Notes: generated from the sequence alone by a model not told the origin. DNA of 64,000 bases from Bacillus pseudomycoides DSM 12442 (GCF_000161455.1 NZ_CM000745.1:1464063-1528062); one strand, 5' to 3'; counted from the stretch's first letter, positions 51,231-60,895 are shown. Numbers and translations are program-made.

Positions 51231-52445
51231 TTAAAGTTTTTGTATTATTTGTAATGTTTCTTTAATAAACACAGTAAATGTCGAATCAGGGAATTCTTGT
51301 ATAGCATGAAAAGCTTCTGTTGCTTCTCGAAGCGCCTTTTTCTTATTTTTGAGTTCCATATAACAAAGGGCACGGTAAGCCCCCCCAGTTATAATCCATG
51401 CTTGGTCTAGTGGGTGAAACATATAATCTGGAATTGTCGCTTGCTGTAATGTTTCTAATGCTGCTTCATATCGCTTAAGGCCGTATAAAGCCTTTCCTTT
51501 TTCTAGGTAATAAACCCCGTCCTCTTGAAAGAGCGGTTTATCTTGAAGTTTTGTTCTAAATAAATCTAGATGTTTGAGAGCTAATGTATATTCATTTGTT
51601 ATTGTATTATAATAATAAGCTTTTAATATATCTATAATCGCAATAGATAAAATATTTTCTGTGAAAACGGCAAATTGTTCGGATTTTTTTATATAGTGTA
51701 GATATTTATTTTCATCTGCCACTATTACATTTTGGTAGGAGAGAATTCGATAAAATTCATCTGTTTTATAATACACTTGATTTTCTTTTGAGAAGTCAAG
51801 AGCTTGTAAGATAATTTTTTCGCACCCATCATAATCACCATATGCGAGTAAAACAATTGCCTCACATAAGAATAATTCTATTTGTATAATAAGATCCATT
51901 TCTAATTGTTTTGCTTCATACTCTTTTCGAATAGAGGTAAGAAGTTCTAGGCATTCTTTATATTTTTTATGGACAAATAATACATAACACAGCTTTAAAC
52001 TAGTTTGTGTACTTTCACGATATAAAGTATACTTTTGAAAAATTTCTACGGCTTTTTCAATATAGGAATGTATGCTGTAATCTTTCATATTAAATGCAAC
52101 GCTTATAAATTGTTTATATAAACGAGCTGTACTTAAAGTAGGTGGTAGTTCTTTTTGAACAATAGGTAGCAGTGTACGATACGCTTCTTCAAATTGATTA
52201 TTTTTTATAGCTTGTTCCATTTTTGGAATCAGCTTTGTTACTTCTTCGTTGTCCTCCTCTAGTAAAAAACTTGCTTCACATTCAAGCTGACTAGCAAGAT
52301 ATTGTAATGTCTTCATAGAAGGTGTTGCTTTCCCATTTTCAATTTGACTCAGCATACTTTTCGTTAGCTCTGAGCCAGCTAATTGTGTCTGAGTAAGACG
52401 CTTTTCTTTTCGCAATGCTTTAATTTTTTCACCAAGAGTAGCCAT
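51231..52445 (-). CDS. HTH-TPR transcriptional regulator
   Basis: 404 residues. N-terminal XRE-type HTH (LGEKIKALRKEKRLTQTQLAG, TKSMLSQIENGKATPSMKTL) followed by about 330 residues of helical TPR-like repeats. The build resembles RNPP/Rap-type regulators that respond to small peptides, but no cognate peptide gene is visible beside it. Divergent from an MFS pump gene with two matching dyads in the 118-base gap, so it probably controls that pump and itself. Confidence 0.85.
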   Translation of the reverse strand: MATLGEKIKALRKEKRLTQTQLAGSELTKSMLSQIENGKATPSMKTLQYLASQLECEASFLLEEDNEEVTKLIPKMEQAIKNNQFEEAYRTLLPIVQKELPPTLSTARLYKQFISVAFNMKDYSIHSYIEKAVEIFQKYTLYRESTQTSLKLCYVLFVHKKYKECLELLTSIRKEYEAKQLEMDLIIQIELFLCEAIVLLAYGDYDGCEKIILQALDFSKENQVYYKTDEFYRILSYQNVIVADENKYLHYIKKSEQFAVFTENILSIAIIDILKAYYYNTITNEYTLALKHLDLFRTKLQDKPLFQEDGVYYLEKGKALYGLKRYEAALETLQQATIPDYMFHPLDQAWIITGGAYRALCYMELKNKKKALREATEAFHAIQEFPDSTFTVFIKETLQIIQKL

Positions 52446-52470
52446 ATCGTTGCTCCTTTATTATAAAAAA

Positions 52471-52487
52471 GTTAAATGCAATTAAAC
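52471..52487. promoter_or_regulatory. Operator 1 in the regulator/MFS intergenic region
   Basis: GTTAAATGCAATTAAAC, an imperfect dyad with the same spacing as operator 2; it lies in the leader of the regulator gene. Confidence 0.6.
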
Positions 52488-52493
52488 TTTTTG

Positions 52494-52523
52494 TTGTAAA
52501 AATTTAAAAAATGATTATATAAT
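52494..52523 (+). promoter_or_regulatory. Promoter of the MFS pump gene
   Basis: TTGTAA (52494-52499), an 18-base spacer and a perfect TATAAT (52518-52523). Confidence 0.65.
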
Positions 52524-52525
52524 AA

Positions 52526-52542
52526 GTTTAACACAATTTAAC
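52526..52542. promoter_or_regulatory. Operator 2, at the MFS transcription start
   Basis: GTTTAACACAATTTAAC, same 17-base layout as operator 1 (GTTWAA-N5-TTWAAC). It sits right after the -10, a position that blocks transcription. Confidence 0.6.
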
Positions 52543-52563
52543 TTTTTAGGGGAGAGTGGCGTA

Positions 52564-53832
52564 ATGGGGGATGTAAGTATAAGTCAAAATGATCCGAGAA
52601 TCAAAATCGCAACGAGAAATATCATTTTGATGATGATTGGAAAAATGACTTCTTTATTAGGTGCAGGGATTTATACGTTTGCAATGGGGTTATATGTTTT
52701 AAAAACAACAGGATCAGGAGTAGGTTTTGCAATTACGCTTATTTGTGGTTCTATTCCAAGAATGGTATGTGGACCAATTGCAGGGGCTGTGGCAGACCGA
52801 ATAAACAGACGGTGGGTTGTTATTGGTGCGGATTTATTAAGTAGTCTTATCATGTTCACGATGTTTGCACTTTCTACTTTATTTGACATTTCACTTCTAT
52901 TCATCTATGTATCTGCAGCACTGTTATCGATATGTGCAAGTTTCTATTCTGTTTCTTTTACGGCTTCTATTCCAACTTTAGTTGACAGTGCACGTATTCA
53001 ACAAGCGAGTTCTTTAAACCAAACAGCGACAGCACTTTCGACTATTTTAGCACCAGTTATTGGTGGAATGGTATTTGGTTTGTTTTCAATGAAATTCTTT
53101 TTTCTTTTAAATGGTATTACATTTTTTTTAGCGGTAATTGTACAGTTTTTTATTGCATTTGATCTGTATAAAGTACAAGCAGAACAGAAGAAAGCTGATT
53201 TTTTATCCAGTATTAAAGAAGGATTCTTATATGTAAAAAGACGTGATGATATGTATACGATGTTAAAAGTGTTTATTTGGATTAATTTCTTTGGCAGTGC
53301 ACTGTTTGTTGCACTTCCGTATATTATCATTCAAAACTTACGTTTATCGTCTCAGCAACTAGGTGTTGTGGAAGGAATGTTGGCGGTAGGAATGTTGGTT
53401 GCATCAATTGTTTTATCTGTTCGTAAGGAAATGAATAATTTATTTCGCGCGGTTCGCATTAGTTTATTTGTCTTAGCGGGTTTGTATTTGTGTACTGCAT
53501 TTCCGTTATTAGTTACAATTCCAGGGACGGTAAGTTTTATTTACTATATAATTTTTATGCTTATTTTTGGAATGACGAGCATTTCCATCAATGTTCCCCT
53601 TCAAGTATATGTTCAGAAAACAACTGATTCACAATATCTAGGACGGGTTTTTGGATTAATTGAAACAATTTCTACGGCAATTACGCCTCTTGGAATTATT
53701 TTGTATGGATTTTTATTAGATATAATGCCAACTAGTATGGTAATGGTTATTTCGGCTATTGGAGTATGGATGGTAGTATTATTAGGGATGAAACAAATGG
53801 ATGTGAAAAAACAAGTGGATGTATCAGCATAG
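52564..53832 (+). CDS. MFS transporter (macrolide-efflux-like)
   Basis: 422 residues with about 12 helices and the MFS loop GAVADRINRRWVV. It resembles the MefA-type DHA group. Likely drug or peptide export. Ribosome site AGGGGAGAG. Controlled by the divergent HTH-TPR protein (inferred from the operators). Confidence 0.88.
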   Translation: MGDVSISQNDPRIKIATRNIILMMIGKMTSLLGAGIYTFAMGLYVLKTTGSGVGFAITLICGSIPRMVCGPIAGAVADRINRRWVVIGADLLSSLIMFTMFALSTLFDISLLFIYVSAALLSICASFYSVSFTASIPTLVDSARIQQASSLNQTATALSTILAPVIGGMVFGLFSMKFFFLLNGITFFLAVIVQFFIAFDLYKVQAEQKKADFLSSIKEGFLYVKRRDDMYTMLKVFIWINFFGSALFVALPYIIIQNLRLSSQQLGVVEGMLAVGMLVASIVLSVRKEMNNLFRAVRISLFVLAGLYLCTAFPLLVTIPGTVSFIYYIIFMLIFGMTSISINVPLQVYVQKTTDSQYLGRVFGLIETISTAITPLGIILYGFLLDIMPTSMVMVISAIGVWMVVLLGMKQMDVKKQVDVSA

Positions 53833-53852
53833 ATGTACAATGTTTTTCTAGG

Positions 53853-53890
53853 AAAACTTCATTTTGAAGGAAATGAAGTTTTTTCTTTTT
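53853..53890 (+). terminator. Terminator after the MFS gene
   Basis: AAAACTTCATTT / AAATGAAGTTTT with loop TGAAGG and T-rich tail. Confidence 0.85.
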
Positions 53891-53966
53891 TGAAAGTGTT
53901 TTTTAGTTATGATAAATTAAATTTAGAAATCCATGTTGAATGGCAAGAGAGAGGGAGAAGAACAAC

Positions 53967-54491
53967 ATGAAATACAAAATGGTTGTAATGCTTTTTGTAC
54001 TGTTTATAGTGGCTGGATGTAGCAGTAATTACGATATCCAAGTTGATACAGGTATGCAGGCATTAAAAGATGAGAAATATAGTGACGCAATTATGTGGTT
54101 TGAAAAAGCAGAAAAAGAAAAATCTACGAACGAGGTAAAAGCCTATAAAGAAGTTGCTAGCCTGATGGATCATGGTGCAACGGCGTTAAAAGATGGTAAA
54201 TATTTAGAAGCAAAGGATGACGCGAACCAAGTATTACAAAAGAAAAAGGATGCATCCCTTGAGAAATCTGTAAAGTCAAACGCAGAAAATATGCTTCAAA
54301 AGGCAAAAGACATTGAAGAAAAAGAAAAGGAAAGAATTGCAAAGCAGAAAAAAGTGGACGAAGAAGGAATTGATAAAGTAATTAAAGCGGTAGATAGTAT
54401 TGATGAAGTAAAAGAAAAGCAGAAGAAAGCTGGAGAAGTATTGGATAAAGCTGAAAATGCACAAGAAAAAATAGAAGCGAAGAAAAACTAA
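53967..54491 (+). CDS. Lipoprotein with helical repeat region
   Basis: 174 residues from ATG 53967 behind GAGAGGGAGAAG. Signal KYKMVVMLFVLFIVAGC with lipid Cys18. Then two TPR-like helix pairs (ALKDEKYSDAIMWFEKAEKEK, ALKDGKYLEAKDDANQVLQ) and a highly charged Lys/Glu-rich C-terminal half. Membrane-anchored outside the cell. Role unknown. Confidence 0.82.
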   Translation: MKYKMVVMLFVLFIVAGCSSNYDIQVDTGMQALKDEKYSDAIMWFEKAEKEKSTNEVKAYKEVASLMDHGATALKDGKYLEAKDDANQVLQKKKDASLEKSVKSNAENMLQKAKDIEEKEKERIAKQKKVDEEGIDKVIKAVDSIDEVKEKQKKAGEVLDKAENAQEKIEAKKN

Positions 54492-54519
54492 TAGAATAGT
54501 ATTTGAAAAGGTATGTATG

Positions 54520-54552
54520 AGGCTGTCATTTTTATGACAGCCTTTCTTTTTG
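54520..54552 (+). terminator. Terminator after the lipoprotein gene
   Basis: AGGCTGTCAT / ATGACAGCCT with a TTTT loop and TTCTTTTT tail. Confidence 0.9.
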
Positions 54553-54653
54553 AACATTTTTTAACAAATGAAAGAAATAAAAAAAACACAGGAAATATTT
54601 GGTATGATAAAATTATTGGAAAAGTTTTCTACAAATCATAAGGGGGCTATGAA

Positions 54654-55448
54654 ATGAGAAAATTAGATGGAAAAGTTGCTTTTGTTACCGGTGCTGCAAT
54701 GGGGAATGGTGCTGGAATTGCCCATGTATTTGCTGAATTAGGAGCGAGAGTATTACTTGTTGATATTTCAGAAAAGGTTCATGAAACAGCAAAAGAAATT
54801 GTTAGTAAGGGGTTAGAAGCAGCTAGTTACGAAGTAGATGTAACTGACTTTGCAGCTGTAAAAGAAATAGCAAAAGATGTATACGAAAAATATGGGAAGA
54901 TTGATATATTAGTGAATAACGCAGGAGTTATTCGTCTTGCTAACTTTTTAGAGATGTCAGATGAAATGCGTGATTTTCAATTTCAAGTAAATATTAACGG
55001 TGTGTGGAACTTCTCTAAAGCGGTCTTGCCATATATGATTGAGAAAAACTATGGAAAAATCGTGAACATGTCTTCTGTAACAGGAACGCTAGTTGCAGAT
55101 GAAGGAGAAACAGCTTATGCGACAACCAAGGCCGCTATTTGGGGATTTACAAAAGCGTTAGCACGTGAAGTAGCCAAGCATCATATTACGGTAAATGCGA
55201 TTTGTCCAGGCTATATTATGACGCCAATGGCAGAGCAAATTGCAAATGAGTCTGATCCAAATGAACCGAATAGTGTTATTGATGGAATCGCTTCAGGTGT
55301 TCCGTTAGGACGTTTAGGGAAAATTGAAGAAGTAGGACAATTAGCTGGATTCCTTGCATCTGACGAATCAAGTTACATAACAGGAACACACATTGTAATT
55401 GATGGTGGAAGTACATTGCCAGAAACAGTTTCTGTTGGTGTGGAGTAA
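54654..55448 (+). CDS. Short-chain dehydrogenase/reductase (UcpA-like)
   Basis: 264 residues. Rossmann motif TGAAMGNGAGIA (residues 12-23), NNAGV at 88-92, catalytic Tyr155 and Lys159 (YATTK). The C-terminus has GTHIVIDGGSTLPE. An NAD(P)-linked oxidoreductase; substrate unknown. NCBI calls close B. cereus relatives UcpA. Single gene, ribosome site AAGGGGGC. Confidence 0.88.
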   Translation: MRKLDGKVAFVTGAAMGNGAGIAHVFAELGARVLLVDISEKVHETAKEIVSKGLEAASYEVDVTDFAAVKEIAKDVYEKYGKIDILVNNAGVIRLANFLEMSDEMRDFQFQVNINGVWNFSKAVLPYMIEKNYGKIVNMSSVTGTLVADEGETAYATTKAAIWGFTKALAREVAKHHITVNAICPGYIMTPMAEQIANESDPNEPNSVIDGIASGVPLGRLGKIEEVGQLAGFLASDESSYITGTHIVIDGGSTLPETVSVGVE

Positions 55449-55613
55449 TATTTAAATATAGGAGGAATCTTAATGTTTTTAGGGTTTCTCCCATTAGGGT
55501 GTTTTTTTGTATAATTAGAAAAATCAATTTTGTTACAATAACTTGAATTTCCACTATTTCATCAAAAAAAGGAATATAATAAATGTATAACCTATTACAA
55601 GGAAGTGTAACTT

Positions 55614-55775
55614 ATGAGTACAGTAGCTATCGTATATGGTATTATTCTTTCTACTATTATTGCTTTATTTGTTTTTGGAGTTTCACGTTATATCCACAAA
55701 TGGAAAGAAGGGATTGCAAAGTTAAATCATATTGAAGAAGAACTTGGCGATTTAATGTTACATCATGGTAAGTAA
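55614..55775 (+). CDS. Small membrane protein, 53 aa
   Basis: One N-terminal helix (about 4-24) then an amphipathic charged tail (HKWKEGIAKLNHIEEELGDLM). Ribosome site AAGGAAGTG. Compact, with good codon structure and its own terminator, so probably real. The acidic-coil tail resembles the YjzD/YtzI type of small membrane proteins, unproven. Confidence 0.6.
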   Translation: MSTVAIVYGIILSTIIALFVFGVSRYIHKWKEGIAKLNHIEEELGDLMLHHGK

Positions 55776-55816
55776 AGAGGTTTATTTTTTAGTTAAACAA
55801 TGTGAAGGATATCACA

Positions 55817-55848
55817 AAACATGCTAGCATTGTGGAGCATGTTTTTTT
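55817..55848 (+). terminator. Terminator after the 53-aa gene
   Basis: AAACATGCT / AGCATGTTT with a nine-base loop and a T7 tail. Confidence 0.85.
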
Positions 55849-55946
55849 GTTATGTAAAAACGATAGTAGATAGGCACATCAGTTTGATTTCTTCCATACG
55901 ATACAATGTTAAGTATGAAATGTTGGGAATAGAAAAGAGGGATCGA

Positions 55947-56573
55947 ATGGCTAATTCAGGATATGTTCCAGATAATAAAAACTTAAAGAAAAGTTCTGGG
56001 ACACCAAATCTTTTCTTTGACTCACGGGAAAATATATTTTTTAAACGAGATGATAAAAATATTGCTTATGAAGTGACTTCAACACAATTACCAGCAATGA
56101 TTGGAGGAGCGTTTGTCGATCTTTTTATGACGAAAGGTCATATGAGGGAACCACATTGGCATCCAAACGCTTGGGAATTAGATGTCATCGTTTCTGGAGA
56201 AGCAATTACTTCTATTTTAAATCCAGAAACGAATCAACTGCAAAATTATCGAGCGAAAGCTGGGCAAACGGTATTTATTCCAATGGGTTGGTGGCACTGG
56301 ATTACGGCTGTATCAGAAGAAGCCCATTTACATCTCTTCTTCAATAATGATCAATTTGAAACAGCTGAGGGTTCAGATGTCCTTAGAATGACCCCACCAG
56401 AAGTATTCCAAGTCGCTTACGGTGTTAATGCTGAACATTTAGCTAAGGATCTTGCACCTATTAAAGAATCTGTTGTGATTGGACCACCTAATTTAATGCG
56501 TTTTACGGATGAACAGCGGTCTGATATAGTGGTTGTATTAAACGGAGAGGTGACTTCGTGTGAGATAGAGTAG
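55947..56573 (+). CDS. Single-cupin protein (oxalate-decarboxylase-like)
   Basis: 208 residues from ATG 55947 behind AAAAGAGGG. One cupin barrel: EPHWHPNAWELDVIVSG (two His and a Glu, motif 1) and GQTVFIPMGWWHWITA (His, motif 2). It is like one half of bicupin oxalate decarboxylases. A long C-terminal arm follows. Metal-dependent enzyme or sugar-binding protein; not settled. Confidence 0.82.
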   Translation: MANSGYVPDNKNLKKSSGTPNLFFDSRENIFFKRDDKNIAYEVTSTQLPAMIGGAFVDLFMTKGHMREPHWHPNAWELDVIVSGEAITSILNPETNQLQNYRAKAGQTVFIPMGWWHWITAVSEEAHLHLFFNNDQFETAEGSDVLRMTPPEVFQVAYGVNAEHLAKDLAPIKESVVIGPPNLMRFTDEQRSDIVVVLNGEVTSCEIE

Positions 56574-56602
56574 CCCTTGTTCTCGAGTGAGGGCTATTTC
56601 AT
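56572..56602 (+). terminator. Terminator after the cupin gene
   Basis: AGCCCT / AGGGCT stem, loop TGTTCTCGAGTG, modest T-rich tail. Confidence 0.6.
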
Positions 56603-56708
56603 TTGTGTGTTTCTAGCAAAACACTGGATTTTTTTACATAAAACCCCCTTGTACATTTGATATAATGAATATATTGATAAAAGGTATTTTGTTAGGGGGA
56701 GCAATATA

Positions 56709-57788
56709 GTGAAGGTGTTAAAGGTTATAGGATGGAGTATTTTTATTATTATAGCAATCATCATAGCGATTATGGAATATTACTATTCAAAAGAAGATCC
56801 AAACTATGTGCTAGATTACATAAAAGAGCATAAGAATGAGCAAACATGTTCATTAATGATTAGAAGAAATGGTGAAATTTTAGCTACTGTGAATGAGAAT
56901 AAAAAACTACCGTTAGCAAGTATGGCAAAAATAGTAGTAGCAGTGGAATTTGCAAAACAAGTTTCAGAAGAAAAGATAAATCCACAGGAGCAAATTCCAT
57001 TACAAGATTTAGAAAAATACTACGTACCAGACACAGATGCTGGAGCGCATCCTGCATGGTTAGAGGATGCAAAAATAAGAAATGCAATAAAAAATGAAAA
57101 GCTTTCTTTAGAAGAAGTAGCCCGAGGTATGATTCACTTTAGTTCTAATGCAAATACAACCTATTTATTAGAAAAATTAGGACTCGAAAGAATAAATAAT
57201 AGCTTAAAAGAATTAGAGCTAAATAGCCATGATGCATTCTATCCATATACATCCCCCTTATATATGAGAGGGTATGTAGAAAAAGAACTGAATGTACCTA
57301 AAGATCAATCATTAGAAGTGTTACGTAAAATGTCTATGGATGAATATAGAAAGCATGCTTTGAAAATACATGAATGGATGAAAGATGAAGTGGAATGGAA
57401 AAAACACAATATACCATTAAAAGTTGACATGGAATTTCAACGTATTTGGTCTGATAGGCTAGTAAGGGCAACTGCAAAAGACTACATGAGTCTAATAGGG
57501 AAAATCAATAATAGAACTGCTTTTCCAAAGCCAATGCAAGATGAGATTGAGAAGATTTTTAATGGGACTGTTGGAGATAGTATATATGAACATGCTGGTA
57601 AAAAAGGAGGTTCAACTCCATTTGTATTGACAAATAGTTTTTATGGTACAGATAAAGAAGGAAACAAGGTTGAAATAGTCTTTATGTCTAATGATTTAGA
57701 TTCTATGGAATTACAAAAACTTAAGAATAACTTAGATTATTTTATTCGATCTGTAGTAATGAGTGAGGAATTTAGAAAAAAGTTATAA
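56709..57788 (+). CDS. Membrane-anchored serine hydrolase (beta-lactamase class A fold)
   Basis: 359 residues from a GTG start. One N-terminal helix (about 5-24). Active-site motifs: S71-x-x-K74 (ASMAK), S145-x-N147 (SSN), and a K-x-G type element in HAGKKGGSTP. Faces the cell wall. It may be a beta-lactamase-like or peptidase/esterase protein; known B. cereus beta-lactamases are shorter and lack this anchor. Confidence 0.85.
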   Translation: MKVLKVIGWSIFIIIAIIIAIMEYYYSKEDPNYVLDYIKEHKNEQTCSLMIRRNGEILATVNENKKLPLASMAKIVVAVEFAKQVSEEKINPQEQIPLQDLEKYYVPDTDAGAHPAWLEDAKIRNAIKNEKLSLEEVARGMIHFSSNANTTYLLEKLGLERINNSLKELELNSHDAFYPYTSPLYMRGYVEKELNVPKDQSLEVLRKMSMDEYRKHALKIHEWMKDEVEWKKHNIPLKVDMEFQRIWSDRLVRATAKDYMSLIGKINNRTAFPKPMQDEIEKIFNGTVGDSIYEHAGKKGGSTPFVLTNSFYGTDKEGNKVEIVFMSNDLDSMELQKLKNNLDYFIRSVVMSEEFRKKL

Positions 57789-57806
57789 CAATATAATTTT
57801 ATTATG

Positions 57807-57846
57807 TAAACAAAAGGTGCTTTTTTCATGAAGTGCCTTTTGTTTG
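57807..57846 (+). terminator. Terminator after the serine hydrolase gene
   Basis: AAACAAAAGGTGC / GTGCCTTTTGTTT-type hairpin, imperfect at the top. Confidence 0.8.
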
Positions 57847-57930
57847 TTATACAGCAAAAAATATTGAAAGGAATTGGTCTATATCTAATAGAATCAATGG
57901 GATAGAAGAGAAAATAAAAGGAGGATTTTC

Positions 57931-58515
57931 ATGACTCATATATATTTTGTCCGTCACGCCCATTCTATATATACACCGGAAGAAAGAGAACGTCCATTAT
58001 CCGAAAAAGGACGGAATGATGCGCAAAGTGTGGCAGAGTTATTAAAAGAAGAGAAAATTGATGTTGTAATTTCTAGTCCATACAAAAGAGCGATTCAAAC
58101 GGTTCAAGGGGTTGCAAACCAATTCCAATTGCCAATACAAATTGAAGAAGAATTGCGTGAGAGACCACTAAGTAAAGAACCGGTAGAAGATTTTGAGGAA
58201 GCAATTATGAAGGTGCGGGAGAATCCCATCTTCTCGTTTAAAGGCGGGGAATCAAATGATATTGCACAAAAGCGTGGTGTTACATGTATTCAAAATATAT
58301 TAAAACAATATAAAGGGAAAAATATTGTAGTTGGTACCCATGGAAATATTATGGTATTAATAATGAATTATTTTGATTCTACATATGATTATCATTTTTG
58401 GAAAACACTCGACATGCCAGATGTATATAAATTGACTTTTAATGAGGAGAGTTTACTTTCTACTGCAAGAGTAGAAAGTAAACTGAAATATAGAAACAGG
58501 TCATCATGTGAATAA
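57931..58515 (+). CDS. Histidine phosphatase (phosphoglycerate mutase family)
   Basis: 194 residues. FVRHAHS holds the phospho-accepting His, and VVGTHGNIMVLIM the second His; SSPYKRAIQT gives the second Arg. A small-molecule phosphatase with unknown substrate. Ribosome site AAAGGAGG. Confidence 0.92.
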   Translation: MTHIYFVRHAHSIYTPEERERPLSEKGRNDAQSVAELLKEEKIDVVISSPYKRAIQTVQGVANQFQLPIQIEEELRERPLSKEPVEDFEEAIMKVRENPIFSFKGGESNDIAQKRGVTCIQNILKQYKGKNIVVGTHGNIMVLIMNYFDSTYDYHFWKTLDMPDVYKLTFNEESLLSTARVESKLKYRNRSSCE

Positions 58516-58614
58516 TTTGTAAAATTTTATCGAGAAAGCAGGAAAGAACGGGTTTGTTAGAGAAGTATGCTTTTGTAACATAAAAAAAAATGCATGATAA
58601 AGGAGGCTGTTTAC

Positions 58615-59007
58615 ATGTTTGAGAAAGAGAAGGGGTTAGTAGATCATCCACCAGAAGGGCTCATTGAAGTTCATAACGTATATGAAATTGTGCCACCTGA
58701 TGGAACAATTATTGGTATGGCAACACCAGAAGAGATGGAAGTTGCTGCCGAACTCGAATTACAGCACTATGCCTATTCTCGTTTACTAGAAGCAAATATT
58801 CAGCTAGACGGTTCCTCCTACAAGGATATACTTCAGGAGTTCCAGGAGTATGAAAGAAAGTCAATAGGGTTTTGGCGGGCATTACATAAACGCTTAGCTG
58901 TACCTTGGGCATGGGTACTTCGTATTGATGTTGCGAATGGACCTATATATGTGAATAATGGAAACTCGTATTATGATGGTGATGAAGACGAGGAAGGTTA
59001 TGAATAG
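58615..59007 (+). CDS. Hypothetical acidic protein, 130 aa
   Basis: From ATG 58615 behind AAAGGAGGC. Soluble, with an Asp/Glu-rich end (YYDGDEDEEGYE). Family not recognised. Possibly downstream in the same transcript as the histidine phosphatase. Confidence 0.65.
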   Translation: MFEKEKGLVDHPPEGLIEVHNVYEIVPPDGTIIGMATPEEMEVAAELELQHYAYSRLLEANIQLDGSSYKDILQEFQEYERKSIGFWRALHKRLAVPWAWVLRIDVANGPIYVNNGNSYYDGDEDEEGYE

Positions 59008-59017
59008 ATGAAAAGAC

Positions 59018-59047
59018 AAGAAAGCAGTGAAGGCTGCTTTCTTTTTT
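59018..59047. terminator. Terminator between convergent genes
   Basis: AAGAAAGCAG / GCTGCTTTCTTTTTT with loop TGAAG. Confidence 0.85.
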
Positions 59048-59053
59048 GCATGT

Positions 59054-59986
59054 TTATTTAATTCTAGAATGCTCATTGTTTTCAGGGTCATGTACGTCAC
59101 TTACTTCGAAGGAATGGATTGCCTGAATTATGATATCAGGGCGATCACTTTCGATTCCATGACTAGCATTTTGAGCGAGAATATATCGGCTGTTTTGGGA
59201 GAGCATACGTTGTTCTTGAATAAGTTCTTGCCATGTTTTTTCAAGCTTTTTAGCTTCTTCATTAGGCATTCCTTCTTGAATCATTTGCCCGATAGAATGA
59301 TTGGGATCTCTTCCAATGACGATTAATGGTGTTTTTAATGTGACTCTAAGTTGTTTTATTCTATGTGCACAAGATTTCCACTCTGAAAGTTCAGAAGTAG
59401 TAGCCTTATATAAGAAAGGTGATGTAAGGAATTTCACGTATTGTTTTTGTTTATATGGTGACAAGTGACTGTATTGATTTAATGTAGAGTCTAGTTCTGC
59501 ACGAAGTGCTTCGGCATTCATATTGGAATAATCCCTATATTTTTGTAGCCATATATCATCCGAATCGGTTTGATCAGAGGTAGGTAAATCCAGTTCATCT
59601 AATCGATGTAAGTTTACAGAAGTAGAATCAACAAGAATCAAAGCTTTTAACTGATTGGGGTGTACCATAGCAAAATGTTGCGCACATAACCCTCCATAAG
59701 AATGACCAACTAAAATTATGGGTTGTCGAATAGCTAACATATGTAATAGTTCCTGTAATTCTTTTGTTGCTTGTAGTGTTGTACGTGGTTCGTTACCAAG
59801 TTCACTTTTCCCATAACCAGGGCGGTGAAATAGAACTACGGTATAATTTGAAGAAAGTTTCTCTGCAATTTGGAACCAATCATAAAAGGAACATCCCATC
59901 CCTGTTTGAATTACAACGGTCTGAGAGCCATTTCCCATTGTGCAAACTTCTATTTTCTTTCCACGTACTTTTACAAAACGATTCAT
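59054..59986 (-). CDS. Alpha/beta hydrolase
   Basis: 310 residues from ATG 59986 behind GTGGAGGC. Oxyanion region QTGMGCSFYDWF, HRPGYGKSE, nucleophile GHSYGG, and a C-terminal His in QNASHGIESDRP. Substrate unknown. Third gene of marR-DUF3147-hydrolase. Confidence 0.88.
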   Translation of the reverse strand: MNRFVKVRGKKIEVCTMGNGSQTVVIQTGMGCSFYDWFQIAEKLSSNYTVVLFHRPGYGKSELGNEPRTTLQATKELQELLHMLAIRQPIILVGHSYGGLCAQHFAMVHPNQLKALILVDSTSVNLHRLDELDLPTSDQTDSDDIWLQKYRDYSNMNAEALRAELDSTLNQYSHLSPYKQKQYVKFLTSPFLYKATTSELSEWKSCAHRIKQLRVTLKTPLIVIGRDPNHSIGQMIQEGMPNEEAKKLEKTWQELIQEQRMLSQNSRYILAQNASHGIESDRPDIIIQAIHSFEVSDVHDPENNEHSRIK

Positions 59987-60000
59987 GGTAATAGCCTCCA

Positions 60001-60330
60001 CTAAGATTGAAATGTTTTTTGAAAAGCAAATACGATACACCAAATGCCTACACCGAATAGTACAGAGGTACTGAGTGAAAAAGAATTTTTCAATCCAATA
60101 TAAACAACAAATAATAGAAGTGCTGATGCAGGAAAGCCGTATAATACTCCTAAAGTAAATTGACTTAAATCTTGTTTGCTCCCACCTTCAAATGAAAGCC
60201 AAAACAAGCTAAGCAAACTGATGAGTGGAAGGGCAGCGATAAAACCACCAATTGTACTATAATGTTTGGCAAACTCAGTTACACCACCGATGATGAGGGC
60301 GGAAACGATTACTTTAACGAGGAAATGCAT
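60001..60330 (-). CDS. DUF3147 membrane protein
   Basis: 109 residues with four helices; the start lies within the end of the marR gene. YSTIGGFIAALPLISLLSLFW is typical of DUF3147. Function unknown. Confidence 0.82.
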   Translation of the reverse strand: MHFLVKVIVSALIIGGVTEFAKHYSTIGGFIAALPLISLLSLFWLSFEGGSKQDLSQFTLGVLYGFPASALLLFVVYIGLKNSFSLSTSVLFGVGIWCIVFAFQKTFQS

Positions 60331-60724
60331 ATTTTGACTCCTTTGCTAGTAATGAAAAAGCCTTTTCGATTAATTGCTGTTCTTCTTTTGAAAATTGAGA
60401 TTCTAATACTTTTAATTTTTCTTCATCTAATAATGTATGTTTCGTTAACGCTTCCTTACCTTCTGTAGTCAATGTTAGATTAACGACTCGTTCATCTTGT
60501 TTATTTCGCTCCTTTATAACGAATCTTTTTTGAATAAGGCGTTTCACATGCTCTGATGCTGTATTATGAGATAAGCCTAATTCAGATGCAACTTTCCCAA
60601 TTGTAGTCTCCGTTTCTCGGGAAATGATTTGAAGAATCCGAATGGCTTGGTGAGAAAGATTATCTTCATATTCATACCGTAAATGATAATAAATGGTTTC
60701 CCAATTTTGATTGATGTTCTTCAT
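60314..60724 (-). CDS. MarR-family regulator
   Basis: 136 residues. Winged helix with ASELGLSHNTASEHVKRLIQKRFV and wing RNKQDERVVNLTLTTEGKEAL. It heads the three-gene operon and likely represses it. It overlaps the DUF3147 gene by 17 bases. Confidence 0.9.
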   Translation of the reverse strand: MKNINQNWETIYYHLRYEYEDNLSHQAIRILQIISRETETTIGKVASELGLSHNTASEHVKRLIQKRFVIKERNKQDERVVNLTLTTEGKEALTKHTLLDEEKLKVLESQFSKEEQQLIEKAFSLLAKESKYAFPR

Positions 60725-60895
60725 AATGATAATATTCCTCCGTTTTTTATTTATATCTTATAATACGATATATTCGTTTTGTAAGAAGTAAATTCCTTTA
60801 TTTGCATAAAAATTATTGAAAAAGTTTATTTTTCTTGAAATATACGGTACTCTTAATGTAAAGGCATACAAATAGCAAGAGAGAGGATGATAGAA

